Made by a program: the position numbers and the translations under genes. Positions 27,834 through 39,458 of a stretch of 64,000 bases of DNA are shown piece after piece (position 1 is the stretch's first letter; the number at the start of each line of letters is the position of its first letter). Where the stretch lies: NCBI RefSeq assembly GCF_017357245.1, contig NZ_CP071614.1, positions 310,001-374,000 on the forward strand, written 5' to 3'. Under the pieces are notes generated by a model. It did not search any database and was not told the origin of the DNA. It was given only the letters and a program-made list of their open reading frames with translations. The stretch is from Rhizobium bangladeshense (GTDB lineage: Bacteria; Pseudomonadota; Alphaproteobacteria; Rhizobiales; Rhizobiaceae).

Positions 27834-28702
27834 TGGCCGATATCGCAATCAAACCCGTCGAAAGCGAAGGCAGCAAGTTCGTCCGCCGCCTGATGAAGCG
27901 CAGGACGGTGGCCTTCGGCCTGCTGATCCTGGCGATCTTCGTGCTACTGGCGGTCTTCGCGCCTGTGGTCGCGCCCTATTCGCCCTCCAAGCTTTCCATC
28001 GTCAACCGGCTGAAGCCGCCGAGCGGCACCTTCTTCTTCGGCACCGACGAGTTCGGCCGCGACGTCTTCTCGCGGACGATTTTCGCCGGCCGGCTGTCGC
28101 TGCTCGTCGGGGCCGCCGTCGTGACCTTGTCGGCCGCCATCGGCGTCACCCTCGGCCTGCTCGCCGGATTTTTCCAGAAGCTCGATACGCCGATCGCCCG
28201 GCTGATCGACGCGATGATGGCGTTTCCGGATATCCTGCTGGCGATTGCCCTCGTCGCCGCCCTCGGCCCGTCCTTGACGACCGTCATCATCGCGCTGTCG
28301 ATCGTCTATGCACCGCGCCTTGCCCGTGTCGTCCGTGCATCGACGCTTGTTATTCGCGAGCTGCCCTATGTCGAGGCGGCGAGGGCGCTCGGCATTTCAA
28401 CCTTCCACATCATGACGCGGCACGTCTTGCGCAATCTGCTGTCGCCGATCCTGGTGCAGGCTACTTTCCTCTTTGCCAGCGCGATGCTGGCCGAAGCCGG
28501 TCTCTCTTTCCTCGGCCTCGGAGTCAGCCCAGAAATCCCGACCTGGGGAACGATGATCGCCGCCGGTCGCCAATATATCGGCCAGGCCGACTGGATGACG
28601 CTTTTTCCCGGCGTCGCCATAGTCCTCTCGGTGCTGTCGCTGCAGATGGTCGGCGACGGCCTGAGGGACATGCTCGACCCAAGGCTTCGCAAGGACCTTT
28701 AA
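27833..28702 (+). CDS. ABC transporter permease (DppC type)
   Basis: 289 residues. FGTDEFGRDVFSRTIFAGRLS is the DppC hallmark; five or six membrane segments and the EAARALGISTFHIMTRHVLRN coupling loop follow. Translationally coupled to the DppB-type gene. RidA begins 68 bases downstream. Confidence 0.93.
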   Translation: MADIAIKPVESEGSKFVRRLMKRRTVAFGLLILAIFVLLAVFAPVVAPYSPSKLSIVNRLKPPSGTFFFGTDEFGRDVFSRTIFAGRLSLLVGAAVVTLSAAIGVTLGLLAGFFQKLDTPIARLIDAMMAFPDILLAIALVAALGPSLTTVIIALSIVYAPRLARVVRASTLVIRELPYVEAARALGISTFHIMTRHVLRNLLSPILVQATFLFASAMLAEAGLSFLGLGVSPEIPTWGTMIAAGRQYIGQADWMTLFPGVAIVLSVLSLQMVGDGLRDMLDPRLRKDL

Positions 28703-28770
28703 TCCGCCGACCTCTCAGTCGGCTTAATCCGGAATTCGCCAAATCGAAAATTCGCATGACAGGAGTTTGC

Positions 28771-29268
28771 GTGAATCAGTTTCCCACTGCCGCCGGCAAG
28801 GTCGAGAACTCGCCTTATCATCGGTTAGCCGCCCTCGGCATTGCGCTGCCGCCACCGCCGCCGCCGATCGCCAATTTCGTGACGCATGTGGTGGAAGGCA
28901 ACATGCTCTATCTCTCAGGCCAGGGACCGCGCGAGGCCGATGGCTTTCTGCATGCCGGCAAGGTCGGCGGCGGAGTCGGTGTCGAGGAGGCCTACCGGCA
29001 TGCGCGGCTGACCGGCATCAACCTGCTTGCCGTCATGCATGAGGCGCTTGGCGATCTCTCCCGCGTCAAACGAGTGGTCAAGCTGCTCGGCATGGTCAAT
29101 GCCGTGCCTGAGTTCGAGGACCATCCGAGCGTCATCAACGGCTGCTCGGATCTGTTGATCGCCGTCTTCGGAGCGGCCGGCGAACATGCCCGCTCGGCGG
29201 TCGGCTTCGGCTCGCTGCCCGGCAACATCACCGTCGAGATCGAGGCCATCGTCGCCTTGCATGGCTGA
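28771..29268 (+). CDS. RidA family (YjgF/YER057c/UK114) protein
   Basis: 165 residues, in the range of longer RidA relatives. RidA proteins hydrolyse reactive enamines or imines released by PLP enzymes. Seen: YLSGQGPRE, AVMHEALGDLSRVKRVVKLLG and the C-terminal ARSAVGFGSLPGNITVEIEA, which holds the substrate-binding arginine and the VEIEA signature. The GTG at 28771 follows CAGGAG by seven bases; the ATG at 28756 has no SD. Placed directly before a PLP-dependent enzyme, so it probably deals with that enzyme's product. Confidence 0.88.
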   Translation: MNQFPTAAGKVENSPYHRLAALGIALPPPPPPIANFVTHVVEGNMLYLSGQGPREADGFLHAGKVGGGVGVEEAYRHARLTGINLLAVMHEALGDLSRVKRVVKLLGMVNAVPEFEDHPSVINGCSDLLIAVFGAAGEHARSAVGFGSLPGNITVEIEAIVALHG

Positions 29269-29403
29269 CGAGGTGTTTTCATGTTTAGAGTGGTCTTCGG
29301 ATGAGCTTTTTCTATTTCAATCCGCATCTTTCGCCCGGCGTCTCGACACTACCGGATGACCGCGCCATGTTCTGCCCTTCGCCCCAGACTTCCGGAGAAC
29401 TTC

Positions 29404-30600
29404 ATGCCCGATGATATCAGACCTTCGCTCGGCCTTCGCCCCGTCATCAATGTCTCCGGCACGATGACCAGCCTCGGCGCCTCGATCGTCGTTCCGGAGG
29501 CGATCGCCGCGATGACGGCGATCCTGCCGCACTTCGTCGAGATCAACGACCTGCAGCGCAAGGCAAGCAGCGTCATCGCCCGGGTGACCGGCGGCGATGC
29601 CGGCTTCGTCACCGCCTCCTGCTCGGCCGGCATTTCGCTTGCCGTCGCCGGCGCGATCACCGGCGACAATCTGCTGGCGATCGAGAGGCTGCCGGATGCC
29701 GTGCCCGAGAAGAACGAGGTGCTGGTGCAGATGGGCCATGTGGTGAGCTACGGTGCGCCGGTCGACCAGGCGATCCGGCTTGCCGGCGGGAAGGTGGTGC
29801 TTGTGGGACAGGCGACCTCGACACACCGTTTCCACATGGAAAGAGCGATCACCGACAAGACCGCCGCTGCCGTCTATGTCATCTCCCATCATGTCGTCGA
29901 TTATGGTCTTCTGAACCTCAAGGAATTTGTCGAGATCGCCCATGCCAGGGGCGTGCCCGTCATCGTCGATGCGGCCTCGGAATACGACCTCAGGATTTTC
30001 CTGGAGCAGGGGGCCGATATCGCCCTTTATTCCGGCCACAAATTCCTCGGCGGTCCGACCTCGGGCATCGTTGCCGGCAGCAAGGAGCTGGTGCGCCATG
30101 CCTTCCTACAGAATATGGGCATCGGCCGCGGCATGAAGGTCGGCAAGGAGAGCATTTTCGGGGTCATGGCGGCGCTGGAAGCCTGGGAAAGCCGCGACCA
30201 TGCCGGGATCCGCGAACGTGAGACCAGCTATCTCAATCTCTGGAAGAAGACGCTCGACGGCCGTCCCGGCGTCACCGCGCTGATCGAGCCCGACCCGACC
30301 AACAACCCCCTCGACCGTCTTCGCCTGATCGTCGATCCGGAAGAGGCGCATATCACCGCCTGGGATCTGGCCGATGCGCTGGCGAGGGGCAGTCCGCCGA
30401 TTATCGTGCGCGACCACGAAGTGGAGCATCGCTATTTCTATCTCGACCCGTGCAACCTGCATCCGGGCCAGGAGGTGATCGTCGCAAACCGTCTTGCTGA
30501 GGAGCTCGACAAGGCGCGCGCTTCCAACGAGATCATTGCAACTCCGATCGAAAACCGCAGCAGGCACCGCTTCGACGGATTGCTGCGCTGGCCGGATTGA
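29404..30600 (+). CDS. SelA-like PLP-dependent lyase/transferase (COG1921)
   Basis: 398 residues, fold type I PLP enzyme related to selenocysteine synthase SelA and D-glucosaminate-6-phosphate ammonia-lyase. The PLP lysine is Lys213 in [24 protein letters not shown] holds the aspartate that contacts the pyridine ring. Start at 29404 after GGAGAAC. No selenocysteine genes are visible and it is short for SelA, so a catabolic ammonia-lyase-type role on an imported amino compound is more likely. Substrate unknown. Confidence 0.82.
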   Translation: MPDDIRPSLGLRPVINVSGTMTSLGASIVVPEAIAAMTAILPHFVEINDLQRKASSVIARVTGGDAGFVTASCSAGISLAVAGAITGDNLLAIERLPDAVPEKNEVLVQMGHVVSYGAPVDQAIRLAGGKVVLVGQATSTHRFHMERAITDKTAAAVYVISHHVVDYGLLNLKEFVEIAHARGVPVIVDAASEYDLRIFLEQGADIALYSGHKFLGGPTSGIVAGSKELVRHAFLQNMGIGRGMKVGKESIFGVMAALEAWESRDHAGIRERETSYLNLWKKTLDGRPGVTALIEPDPTNNPLDRLRLIVDPEEAHITAWDLADALARGSPPIIVRDHEVEHRYFYLDPCNLHPGQEVIVANRLAEELDKARASNEIIATPIENRSRHRFDGLLRWPD

Positions 30601-30634
30601 TCCGCCGTTCTCATCCGCCGCAAGAGGAGCCGAC

Positions 30635-32491
30635 ATGGCCAACGCCCAAGCCCAGCCGATCGACACATTGAGCCCCGTTCTTTCCGTCGACCGGCTGACC
30701 ACGTCCTTCGTGGTCGACGGCGCCTGGAAGCCGGTCGTGCTCGACGTTTCCTTCACCGTCGCGCCCGGTGAGACCGTGGCGATCGTCGGCGAATCCGGCT
30801 CGGGCAAGAGCGTGACGTCGCTGTCGATCATGCGGCTGTTGCAGCCGGAGACGAGCCGCATCGAAGGCCGCGTCATGCTCGGCGGACGCGATCTGCTGGC
30901 CCTGCCGGAACATGCCATGCGGCAGGTGCGCGGCAATGAGGTGGCAATGATCTTCCAGGAGCCGATGACCTCGCTCAATCCGCTCTTCACCATCGGCGAT
31001 CAGATCTCCGAAGCGCTGCTCTGCCACTCCGATATGAGCCGGGCCGACGCCAGGGCTGAAACGATCAGGGTGCTGGAGAAGGTCCGCATCCCCTCGGCCG
31101 CCTCCCGCTTCGACGAATATCCGCATCGTTTTTCCGGCGGCATGCGCCAGCGGGTGATGATCGCCATGGCGCTTGCCAGCCGGCCGAAACTGCTGATCGC
31201 CGACGAGCCGACGACCGCACTCGACGTGACGATCCAGGGCCAGATCCTCGATCTCATCAAGATGCTGCAGGAGGAGGAGGGAACCTCCGTTCTCTTCATC
31301 ACCCACGATATGGGCGTCGTCGCCGAGATTGCCGACAGGACCGTGGTGATGTATCGCGGCGAGCAGGTGGAAAGCGGCGCCACTTCCGATATCTTTCACC
31401 GCGGCAGACATCCCTACACAAGGGCGCTGTTGTCAGCCGTGCCGGTGCTCGGCTCGATGCAGGGCCGGCAGAGGCCGCTGCGTTTTCCCGTGGTCAACAC
31501 CGCGACGGGTGAATCGGACGTCCCCGCCGAGGCTGCCGATACGGTGGCGGCAACGCCAGTCCTGCAGGTGAAAAACCTCACCAAGCGCTTCGACATCCAT
31601 TCCGGCCTCTTCGGGCGGCTGACGAGCCGCGTGCACGCGGTCGAAAACGTCTCTTTCGATCTCAATGCCGGCGAGACGCTGTCGCTCGTCGGCGAATCCG
31701 GCTGCGGCAAATCGACGACAGGGCGGGCGATCATGCGCCTGATCGAGCCGCAGGCCGGTTCGGTGCTCGTCGAAGGCAGGGAGGTGCTGGGCCTCGACAG
31801 GAAGGAGCTGCGCGAGATGCGCAAATCCGTGCAGATGATCTTCCAGGATCCCTTCGCCAGCCTCAACCCGCGCATGACGGTGGGTGCTGCGATCGCCGAG
31901 CCCTATCTCGAGCACAGGATGGGCAGTTCAAAACAGGCCAGGGACGTCGTCGCCGATCTGCTGATCAAGGTCGGCCTTTCCGCTGACATGGCCGTGCGTT
32001 ATCCGCATGAATTTTCCGGCGGCCAGCGCCAGCGCATCTGCATCGCCCGGGCGCTCGCCCTGCAGCCGAAGGTCATCGTTGCCGACGAAAGCGTTTCGGC
32101 GCTCGACGTGTCAATCAAGGCGCAGGTCATCAACCTGATGCTCGACTTGCAGCAGAGCCTCGACCTCGCCTTCCTGTTCATCTCGCATGATATGGCGGTG
32201 GTCGAGCGCGTCAGCCACCGCGTGGCGGTGATGTATCTCGGCGAGATCGTCGAGATCGGCCCGCGGGCCGCCATCTTCGAAAATCCACAGCACCCCTATA
32301 CGAAGAAACTCATCGCCGCCGTGCCGGTGCCCGATCCCGACCGCCGCCACGAAAAGCGCATGGTGGCGAACGACGAGATCAAGAGCCCGATGCGCCCGAT
32401 CGACTATGCCCCTCCGATAGCCGCCTATCGCGAGGTCGGGCCGGGCCATCTTGTCATGGCCGATCGCTCGTCCGGCTTGGGAGTTGCCTAA
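30635..32491 (+). CDS. Fused peptide-type ABC transporter ATPase (DppD-DppF)
   Basis: 618 residues containing two complete ABC ATPase halves. First half: [36 protein letters not shown]. Second half: [35 protein letters not shown]. In the second Walker B, the usual PT is replaced by SV, a common variant. Each half ends with [12 protein letters not shown] or [12 protein letters not shown]. The start follows AGAGGAGC. It serves the permease pair at 26892-28702. Confidence 0.93.
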   Translation: MANAQAQPIDTLSPVLSVDRLTTSFVVDGAWKPVVLDVSFTVAPGETVAIVGESGSGKSVTSLSIMRLLQPETSRIEGRVMLGGRDLLALPEHAMRQVRGNEVAMIFQEPMTSLNPLFTIGDQISEALLCHSDMSRADARAETIRVLEKVRIPSAASRFDEYPHRFSGGMRQRVMIAMALASRPKLLIADEPTTALDVTIQGQILDLIKMLQEEEGTSVLFITHDMGVVAEIADRTVVMYRGEQVESGATSDIFHRGRHPYTRALLSAVPVLGSMQGRQRPLRFPVVNTATGESDVPAEAADTVAATPVLQVKNLTKRFDIHSGLFGRLTSRVHAVENVSFDLNAGETLSLVGESGCGKSTTGRAIMRLIEPQAGSVLVEGREVLGLDRKELREMRKSVQMIFQDPFASLNPRMTVGAAIAEPYLEHRMGSSKQARDVVADLLIKVGLSADMAVRYPHEFSGGQRQRICIARALALQPKVIVADESVSALDVSIKAQVINLMLDLQQSLDLAFLFISHDMAVVERVSHRVAVMYLGEIVEIGPRAAIFENPQHPYTKKLIAAVPVPDPDRRHEKRMVANDEIKSPMRPIDYAPPIAAYREVGPGHLVMADRSSGLGVA

Positions 32492-32546
32492 CGGATCGGC
32501 GGCGCATAAAGCAGGTGCAGAGACAAATGCTTCGAAAGCCGCGCTT

Positions 32547-33368
32547 ATGAACAAGACAGATTATTTTTCGACGCTCGGCGGATTGCCGCCGCAGAGCCAG
32601 CTGCTTTCGGGCCGGGCCGTTTTTACCACGGCTTACGCGGTCATCCCCCGCGGCGTCATGAGCGATATTGTCACGAGCCTCCTTCCGCATTGGACGGGCA
32701 CGCGCGCGTGGGTTCTCTCCCGCCCGCTTTCCGGCTTCTCCGAGACCTTCTCACAATATGTGATGGAGGTTCAGCCGGGCGGCGGTAGCGACCGGCCGGA
32801 GCCCGACAAGCGGGCCGAAGCGGTGCTGTTCGTCGTCGAAGGCGGCATGACGATCGAGCTCGAAGGCGTCAGCCACGGGCTGCGCGCCGGCTCCTTCGCC
32901 TACCTTCCGGCCGGCTCGGCTTGGCGCCTGAAGAACGACGGTTCGACCGCAGCGATCTTCCATTGGGTCCGGAAGGCATTCCAGGAAGTCGAGGGACTGG
33001 AGCTGCCGCCGGCGATCGTCACACATGAGGACAACCATCCGATCCGCGCCATGCCAGACACCGACGGCCGCTGGGGCACCACCCGCTTCATCGATCCGGC
33101 CGATGTGCGTTATGACATGCATGTCAATATCGTGACGCTGGAGCCGGGCGCGGTGATCCCCTTCATGGAAACGCATGTCATGGAGCACGGCCTCTATGTG
33201 CTGGAGGGCAAGGCGGTCTATCGCCTGAACCAGGATTGGGTCGAGGTCGAGGCCGGCGACTTCATGTGGCTGCGCGCCTTCTGCCCGCAGGCCTGCTACG
33301 CCGGCGGCCCCGGGCGCTTCCGGTACCTGCTCTACAAGGACGTCAACCGCCACATGAAGCTCTGGTAG
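32547..33368 (+). CDS. allE: (S)-ureidoglycine aminohydrolase-like bicupin
   Basis: 273 residues with two cupin domains. The C-terminal cupin has the metal ligands expected for ureidoglycine aminohydrolase: Glu208, His210, His214 (METHVMEHGLYVLEGKAVY) and Gln248 (AFCPQACY), with Lys264 in LLYKDVNRHMKLW. That enzyme releases ammonia from ureidoglycine in allantoin breakdown. No other allantoin genes are in the window, so it may act on a related N-acyl aminal. SD weak (GAAAG). Confidence 0.8.
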   Translation: MNKTDYFSTLGGLPPQSQLLSGRAVFTTAYAVIPRGVMSDIVTSLLPHWTGTRAWVLSRPLSGFSETFSQYVMEVQPGGGSDRPEPDKRAEAVLFVVEGGMTIELEGVSHGLRAGSFAYLPAGSAWRLKNDGSTAAIFHWVRKAFQEVEGLELPPAIVTHEDNHPIRAMPDTDGRWGTTRFIDPADVRYDMHVNIVTLEPGAVIPFMETHVMEHGLYVLEGKAVYRLNQDWVEVEAGDFMWLRAFCPQACYAGGPGRFRYLLYKDVNRHMKLW

Positions 33369-33447
33369 TCGCTTTTCGCGACGCGCGTGGCACGCGCGCG
33401 GCACGCTTCGGATCCCCTGTTCGGTTGCTTGACAGCTCTCTGGATTG

Positions 33448-33470
33448 CCCGCATCGTCCTTCGATGCGGG
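33448..33470. promoter_or_regulatory. Inverted repeat overlapping the GntR start codon
   Basis: CCCGCATCG at 33448-33456 and its exact complement at 33462-33470 around TCCTT. The first candidate ATG (33464) lies in the right arm and the second (33473) just after it. No SD is visible. A TTGACA at 33429-33434 lacks a good -10. The repeat could be an autoregulatory operator or an RNA hairpin limiting translation. Confidence 0.55.
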
Positions 33471-34183
33471 ATATGGATTCATGGCTGTCGGAGAAGAAAG
33501 AAATAGGCCGAAGAAACGCTGCCGAAGCGGTCTTCGAGGATATCCGCACGGCCATTGTCGATCGGAAACTGGCGCTCGGGATCCGTCTTCCCTCGGAGGT
33601 GCAGCTCGCCGAACGTTACGGCATCAGCCGGGCTATTATCCGTGAAGCGCTCCGCTCGCTGCAGACACTGGGGTTTACCCAGACCCTGACTGGCCGGGGC
33701 ACCTTCGTCGTTTCGGAGAGCCCCGCGCGACAACTCGGCGGCGGCGCCTATTCCGCCCGCGATCTGATGGAGGCGCGACCCTGCGTCGAGATTCCGGCTG
33801 CCGGTTGGGCGGCGTTGCGGCGCTCGGACGAGCAGCTGAGCCGCCTGACATCCTTGTGCGAGCGGATGGATGAGGAAGAGGGTGTCCGGGAATGGGTGCG
33901 GATGGATGCCGCCTTTCACGGACAAATCGCGGAGGCTTCCGGCAATGCGATCTTCCGCAAAGTCGTCGCCGATGTTCGCGGCGCGCTTTCGACGCAATCG
34001 GAACTGGTCGAGCATGTTCGCGGCCGGCGCAAAGCGTCGAACGCCGAGCATCGTCGAATCCTGGAGGCAATTGCCGCGGGCAGCGAGCAGGATGCGCGCG
34101 CAGCCATGGCGGAGCACCTACTGGAGGTCAAGCGGTCCATTATCGGGATTGCCGATGACAGTCGAGCTGCCGAGAAGGCATGA
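33464..34183 (+). CDS. GntR family regulator (FadR subfamily)
   Basis: 239 residues (236 if the ATG at 33473 is used). N-terminal winged helix at about residues 15-80 (RLPSEVQLAERYGISRAIIREALRSLQ), then an all-helical FCD effector domain with candidate metal ligands in DAAFHGQIAEASGN and the C-terminal EHRRILEAI. It is paralogous to the next gene: both share YSARDLMEARP and AAGWAALRRSD. It follows the peptide importer operon and precedes the ans locus, and could control either. Confidence 0.88.
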   Translation: MRDMDSWLSEKKEIGRRNAAEAVFEDIRTAIVDRKLALGIRLPSEVQLAERYGISRAIIREALRSLQTLGFTQTLTGRGTFVVSESPARQLGGGAYSARDLMEARPCVEIPAAGWAALRRSDEQLSRLTSLCERMDEEEGVREWVRMDAAFHGQIAEASGNAIFRKVVADVRGALSTQSELVEHVRGRRKASNAEHRRILEAIAAGSEQDARAAMAEHLLEVKRSIIGIADDSRAAEKA

Positions 34184-34222
34184 TTTCAAATTTGCGCCCG
34201 GATATCCCGCGCGGCCGATCGA

Positions 34223-34939
34223 ATGCAAGCGATGAACGATCTAGAAAACTGGCTGTCCAATCCCGCGACCATCAGTCGCAAAAGCGCCTCGGAACTTGTG
34301 TTCGAGGAGTTGCGTAGCCTCATCCTTTCCGGCCGATTTGCTGCCGGTTCGAAGCTGCCGTCGGAAGCTAAGCTGGCGGCAAAATACGGCGTCAGCCGAC
34401 CAATCGTGCGGGAAGCGCTGCGTTCGCTGCAGATTTTGGGGCTGACCGAGACGAGAACGGGCAGCGGTACATATGTGCTTGCGGCTGCCGGCGACGGAGA
34501 TATCAGTTACGGCGATTATTCGGCGCGTGATCTGATGGAGGCGCGGCCTCACGTCGAAGTATCGGCCGCCGGCTGGGCGGCGCTGCGTCGGAGCGATGAC
34601 GAGCTGTCCCGGTTGTTCGGACTTTGCGACGAGATGGAGCAGGAGGAAAATACCGAGGCCTGGGTGCGGCTGGATTCGGATTTTCATGGGCTTATCGCAA
34701 CGGTATCGAAGAACGCCGTCTTCCGCGATATCGTCGACGAGGTTCGGGAGGCGATGGCGCAGCAATCCGGGCTGCTGACGGTGTTGGGACCGCGGCGTCA
34801 GGAGTCGAATGAAGAGCATCGCGCCATTGTCGAAGCCATCCGCGCCGGCTCGGATATCGAGGCCCGGGCTGCGATGGAAGTCCATCTCCAAAAGGTCGAG
34901 GCGGCGGTCAATCGCATCATCGGCGCCGCACCGCGTTAA
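34223..34939 (+). CDS. ansR: GntR family regulator of the asparagine operon
   Basis: 238 residues (235 from ATG 34232). GntR winged helix (KLPSEAKLAAKYGVSRPIVREALRSLQ) and FCD domain (DSDFHGLIATVSKN, NEEHRAIVEAIRAG). Position upstream of ansP-ansA-ansB on the same strand matches the R. etli arrangement in which AnsR represses the asparaginase operon. The 211-base gap to ansP should hold the regulated promoter; TTGACA at 35096-35101 is the best -35 candidate but has no clear -10. Confidence 0.85.
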   Translation: MQAMNDLENWLSNPATISRKSASELVFEELRSLILSGRFAAGSKLPSEAKLAAKYGVSRPIVREALRSLQILGLTETRTGSGTYVLAAAGDGDISYGDYSARDLMEARPHVEVSAAGWAALRRSDDELSRLFGLCDEMEQEENTEAWVRLDSDFHGLIATVSKNAVFRDIVDEVREAMAQQSGLLTVLGPRRQESNEEHRAIVEAIRAGSDIEARAAMEVHLQKVEAAVNRIIGAAPR

Positions 34940-35150
34940 GCAATTGCGAACGATTCCCGCAACACCGTTGCGTGCGGGCATAGGCAGCTGCTGATGGCCG
35001 AACCGGCTTCCATATATGCACACCATCGAACGAAAGGCCCTTGACCGTGGCGCGGCTTCTCCGTTATTCCCGAACCTGTCAGACCGCATTGCAGATTGAC
35101 ACCTTGTGTGGCGGCCGGGGAGGCTGCCGAACCCAAGATAGGGAGGAGAA

Positions 35151-36623
35151 ATGACAGTCATGGAATCCACCAGAACGAAGGCCGACGGCCAGGTTTTCGC
35201 CGAGGAGGACCTCGGTTACAAAAAGGCGCTGAAGCCGCGGCAGATCCAGATGATCGCCATCGGCGGCGCCATCGGCACCGGCCTGTTTCTGGGTGCGGGC
35301 GGGCGGCTTGCCGCTGCCGGTCCGGCGCTCGTGCTCGTCTATGCCCTATGCGGCTTTTTTGCATTCCTCGTTCTGAGAGCGCTCGGCGAACTGATCGTGC
35401 ATCGCCCGACCTCGGGTTCGTTCGTCTCCTATGCCCGTGAATTCTACGGCGAAAAGCTCGCCTTCGCGGTCGGCTGGCTGTACTGGCTGACCTGGGCGAT
35501 GACAGCCGTCGCCGATGTCACCGCAGTGGCTCTCTACATGAATTTCTTCAAGGCATATGTCCCATGGATCGCCATGATCGATCAGTGGGTATTTGCGCTG
35601 ACGGCGCTGGTCCTCGTTCTCGCCATGAACCTTGTGTCGGTAAAGGTCTTCGGCGAACTGGAATTCTGGTTCAGCCTCGTCAAGGTTCTCGCTCTGGTCG
35701 TCTTCCTGATCGTCGGGGTCTACTTCGTCGTCACCGGCACGCCGATCGACGGCCATGTTCCGGGGCTGAATACAATCACCGACTTCGGCGGCATGTTTCC
35801 GAGCGGGATCTTGCCGGCGCTGGTCGTGATACAAGGCGTCGTCTTCGCCTATGCCTCGATCGAGTTGATCGGCACTGCCGCAGGCGAAACCGAAAATGCG
35901 CGCAAGGTCATGCCCCGCGCGATCCGAACGGTTGTGCTGCGGTTGGTGGTCTTTTATGTCGGCTCGGTTCTGCTGCTGTCGCTGCTGCTGCCCTATACCG
36001 CCTATAAGGGCGGCGAGAGCCCGTTCGTCACCTTCTTCGGCAAGATCGGCGTCCAGGGCGCCGACGTCGTCATGAACCTCGTCGTGCTGACTGCGGTCCT
36101 GTCGTCGCTCAATGCGGGCCTATATTCGACCGGCCGCATCCTGCATTCCATGGCGATTTCGGGCTCGGCGCCGGCCGCGCTGGCGAAGATGAACAGATCC
36201 GGCGTGCCCTATGGCGGCATCGCGGTGACGGCTGTCGTGACCGCCTTCGGCGTCGTGCTGAACGCCGTCGTTCCGGCAGAAGCTTTCGAGATCGGCTTGA
36301 ACGTCGCCGCACTCGGCATCATCGCTGCATGGGGCGTCATCGTCCTGTGCCAGCTCAAGCTGTGGCACCTGTCGCGTCAGGGCAAGCTTGCCCGGCCTGA
36401 ATTCCGGATGTTCGGCGCGCCCTATACCGGCCTGCTGACGCTGGGCTTCCTGGCGGTCGTCGTGAGCCTGATGGCGCTCGATTATCCCGTCGGAACCTAC
36501 ACGGTCGCTTCTCTGCTGCTGATCATTCCGGCGCTGGTGGTCGGCTGGCTCGTGATGCGCGAGCGCATCCACATGCTCGCCGCCGAACAGGGCGAGGATC
36601 GCGGCGGCTTCGATCTGGCCTGA
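35151..36623 (+). CDS. ansP: L-asparagine permease (APC superfamily)
   Basis: 490 residues with twelve predicted membrane segments. The N-terminal [19 protein letters not shown] is the substrate-binding helix-1 motif of amino-acid permeases, followed by [26 protein letters not shown]. Start after GGGAGGAGAA. Operon position before the asparaginase gene specifies asparagine as the likely substrate; the sequence alone would also allow other amino acids such as GABA. Confidence 0.9.
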   Translation: MTVMESTRTKADGQVFAEEDLGYKKALKPRQIQMIAIGGAIGTGLFLGAGGRLAAAGPALVLVYALCGFFAFLVLRALGELIVHRPTSGSFVSYAREFYGEKLAFAVGWLYWLTWAMTAVADVTAVALYMNFFKAYVPWIAMIDQWVFALTALVLVLAMNLVSVKVFGELEFWFSLVKVLALVVFLIVGVYFVVTGTPIDGHVPGLNTITDFGGMFPSGILPALVVIQGVVFAYASIELIGTAAGETENARKVMPRAIRTVVLRLVVFYVGSVLLLSLLLPYTAYKGGESPFVTFFGKIGVQGADVVMNLVVLTAVLSSLNAGLYSTGRILHSMAISGSAPAALAKMNRSGVPYGGIAVTAVVTAFGVVLNAVVPAEAFEIGLNVAALGIIAAWGVIVLCQLKLWHLSRQGKLARPEFRMFGAPYTGLLTLGFLAVVVSLMALDYPVGTYTVASLLLIIPALVVGWLVMRERIHMLAAEQGEDRGGFDLA

Positions 36624-36691
36624 GGGATAATCGAACCTGTCCCGGTGGCGCATCATGCCGCCGCCGGGGCACCGCATCAATGGAGAGAAAA

Positions 36692-37795
36692 ATGACCCCG
36701 AGTGAGGATTGCGTCGTCACCGATCGTGGCGGGATCGTCGAGAACCGTCATCGCGTCCACGTTGCTGTCGTCGATGCTAAGGGCAGGCTGCTTTACACGC
36801 TGGGGGACCCGACACGCATGACGCTTGCCCGCTCCGCCGCCAAGCCGGCCCAGGCGCTCGCCATCCTGGAGACGAATGGGTTCGAGCGATACGGCTTCGA
36901 TGATGCGGATCTCGCGCTAATGTGCGCTTCCCACAGCAGCGAAGAGCGGCATATCGCACGGACGCGAGCCATGCTGTCGAAGATCAAGGCCGAGGAGGCC
37001 GATCTTCGCTGCGGCGGCCATTCTTCCCTGTCCGAAACGGTGAACCGCGCCTGGATCAAGCAGGACTATACGCCGACGGCGGTCTGCAACAACTGCTCGG
37101 GAAAGCACGTCGGAATGATTGCCGGCGCCCGCGCCATCGGAGCGGGGGCGGAGGACTATCACCTGCCGGATCATCCGATGCAGGTGATCGTGAAGCGAAC
37201 GGTTGCCGAGCTGTGCGATCTGGACCCGCAGGACGTCGAATGGGGGATCGACGGATGCAATTTGCCGACCCCCGCCTTTCCGTTGGATCGCCTGGCGCGC
37301 CTCTATGCCAAGCTTGCTTCGGCAGCAGATGGAGGCGAGTGGCGCCAGGGGTCGTCGAGGCGAGGCCCGGCACTGGCTCGCATTTTCCAGGCGATGACGC
37401 GCCACCCCGACATGGTCGCGGGCGAGGGGCGCTACTGCACGGTTTTGATGGGCGCATTCGGCGGTGCGATAATCGGCAAGCTCGGCGCCGATGCCAGCTA
37501 TGCAATCGGTGTGCGCGCCTCGGATGATACCAGGCGATTGGGAGCGGATGGGGCGCTCGGCATCTCGGTCAAGATCGAGGATGGCAACGTCGAAATCCTC
37601 TACGCCGTCGTCACGGAAATCCTCGAACAGCTTGGCATCGGCTCGCCGGAACGCCGCAAGCAGCTTGCGGAGTTTCATCATCCCAAGCGCGTGAACACCA
37701 TGGGTGTCACGACCGGCGGCGTGTCCTTTCCTTTCAAGCTACGCGGATACACGCCGGACGGAGAGAATTCCAGTCCTGCGGCTTTAACCCGATGA
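36692..37795 (+). CDS. ansA: Inducible zinc-dependent L-asparaginase, Rhizobium etli type
   Basis: 367 residues. Hydrolyses asparagine to aspartate and ammonia; unrelated to E. coli asparaginases. Counting from the ATG at 36692 (SD GGAGAG), the catalytic Ser48-Lys51 tandem (RSAAKPAQ) and zinc ligands Cys135, Lys138 (CNNCSGKH) and Cys189 (GIDGCNLP) fall exactly at the numbers I recall for the R. etli enzyme ReAV. An upstream ATG at 36680 would shift all by four, so it is not the start. Confidence 0.93.
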   Translation: MTPSEDCVVTDRGGIVENRHRVHVAVVDAKGRLLYTLGDPTRMTLARSAAKPAQALAILETNGFERYGFDDADLALMCASHSSEERHIARTRAMLSKIKAEEADLRCGGHSSLSETVNRAWIKQDYTPTAVCNNCSGKHVGMIAGARAIGAGAEDYHLPDHPMQVIVKRTVAELCDLDPQDVEWGIDGCNLPTPAFPLDRLARLYAKLASAADGGEWRQGSSRRGPALARIFQAMTRHPDMVAGEGRYCTVLMGAFGGAIIGKLGADASYAIGVRASDDTRRLGADGALGISVKIEDGNVEILYAVVTEILEQLGIGSPERRKQLAEFHHPKRVNTMGVTTGGVSFPFKLRGYTPDGENSSPAALTR

Positions 37796-37896
37796 CACAA
37801 TCAGGACGCGGCAATTTCTGCTGCGTCTCAACCCATCATCTCTTTGGCCTGCCGCCGTCTTTCAGCTCCGCAGCGCCCTCTCTCGAAAGTCCAGCC

Positions 37897-39324
<1,428 letters not shown>

Positions 39325-39402
39325 GGCATGCGGCTCATTTTGTCCGGGGGCTTCTTTGCGAGGGGTCTCCGGCCGTCCGCCGTCTGTCCTGGAAGGTGTC
39401 GA

Positions 39403-39437
39403 CCGGCAGATGAAGCTCTGGTCGCTTCATGTGCCGG
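39403..39437. terminator. Hairpin between convergent ansB and dioxygenase genes
   Basis: CCGGCAGATGAAGC (39403-39416) pairs with GCTTCATGTGCCGG (39424-39437), 13 of 14 positions, around a seven-base loop. It sits between two converging genes, where it could end both transcripts. There is no T-tract, so its strength is uncertain. Confidence 0.65.
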
Positions 39438-39458
39438 CCAACACTCATGTATGTGGGA

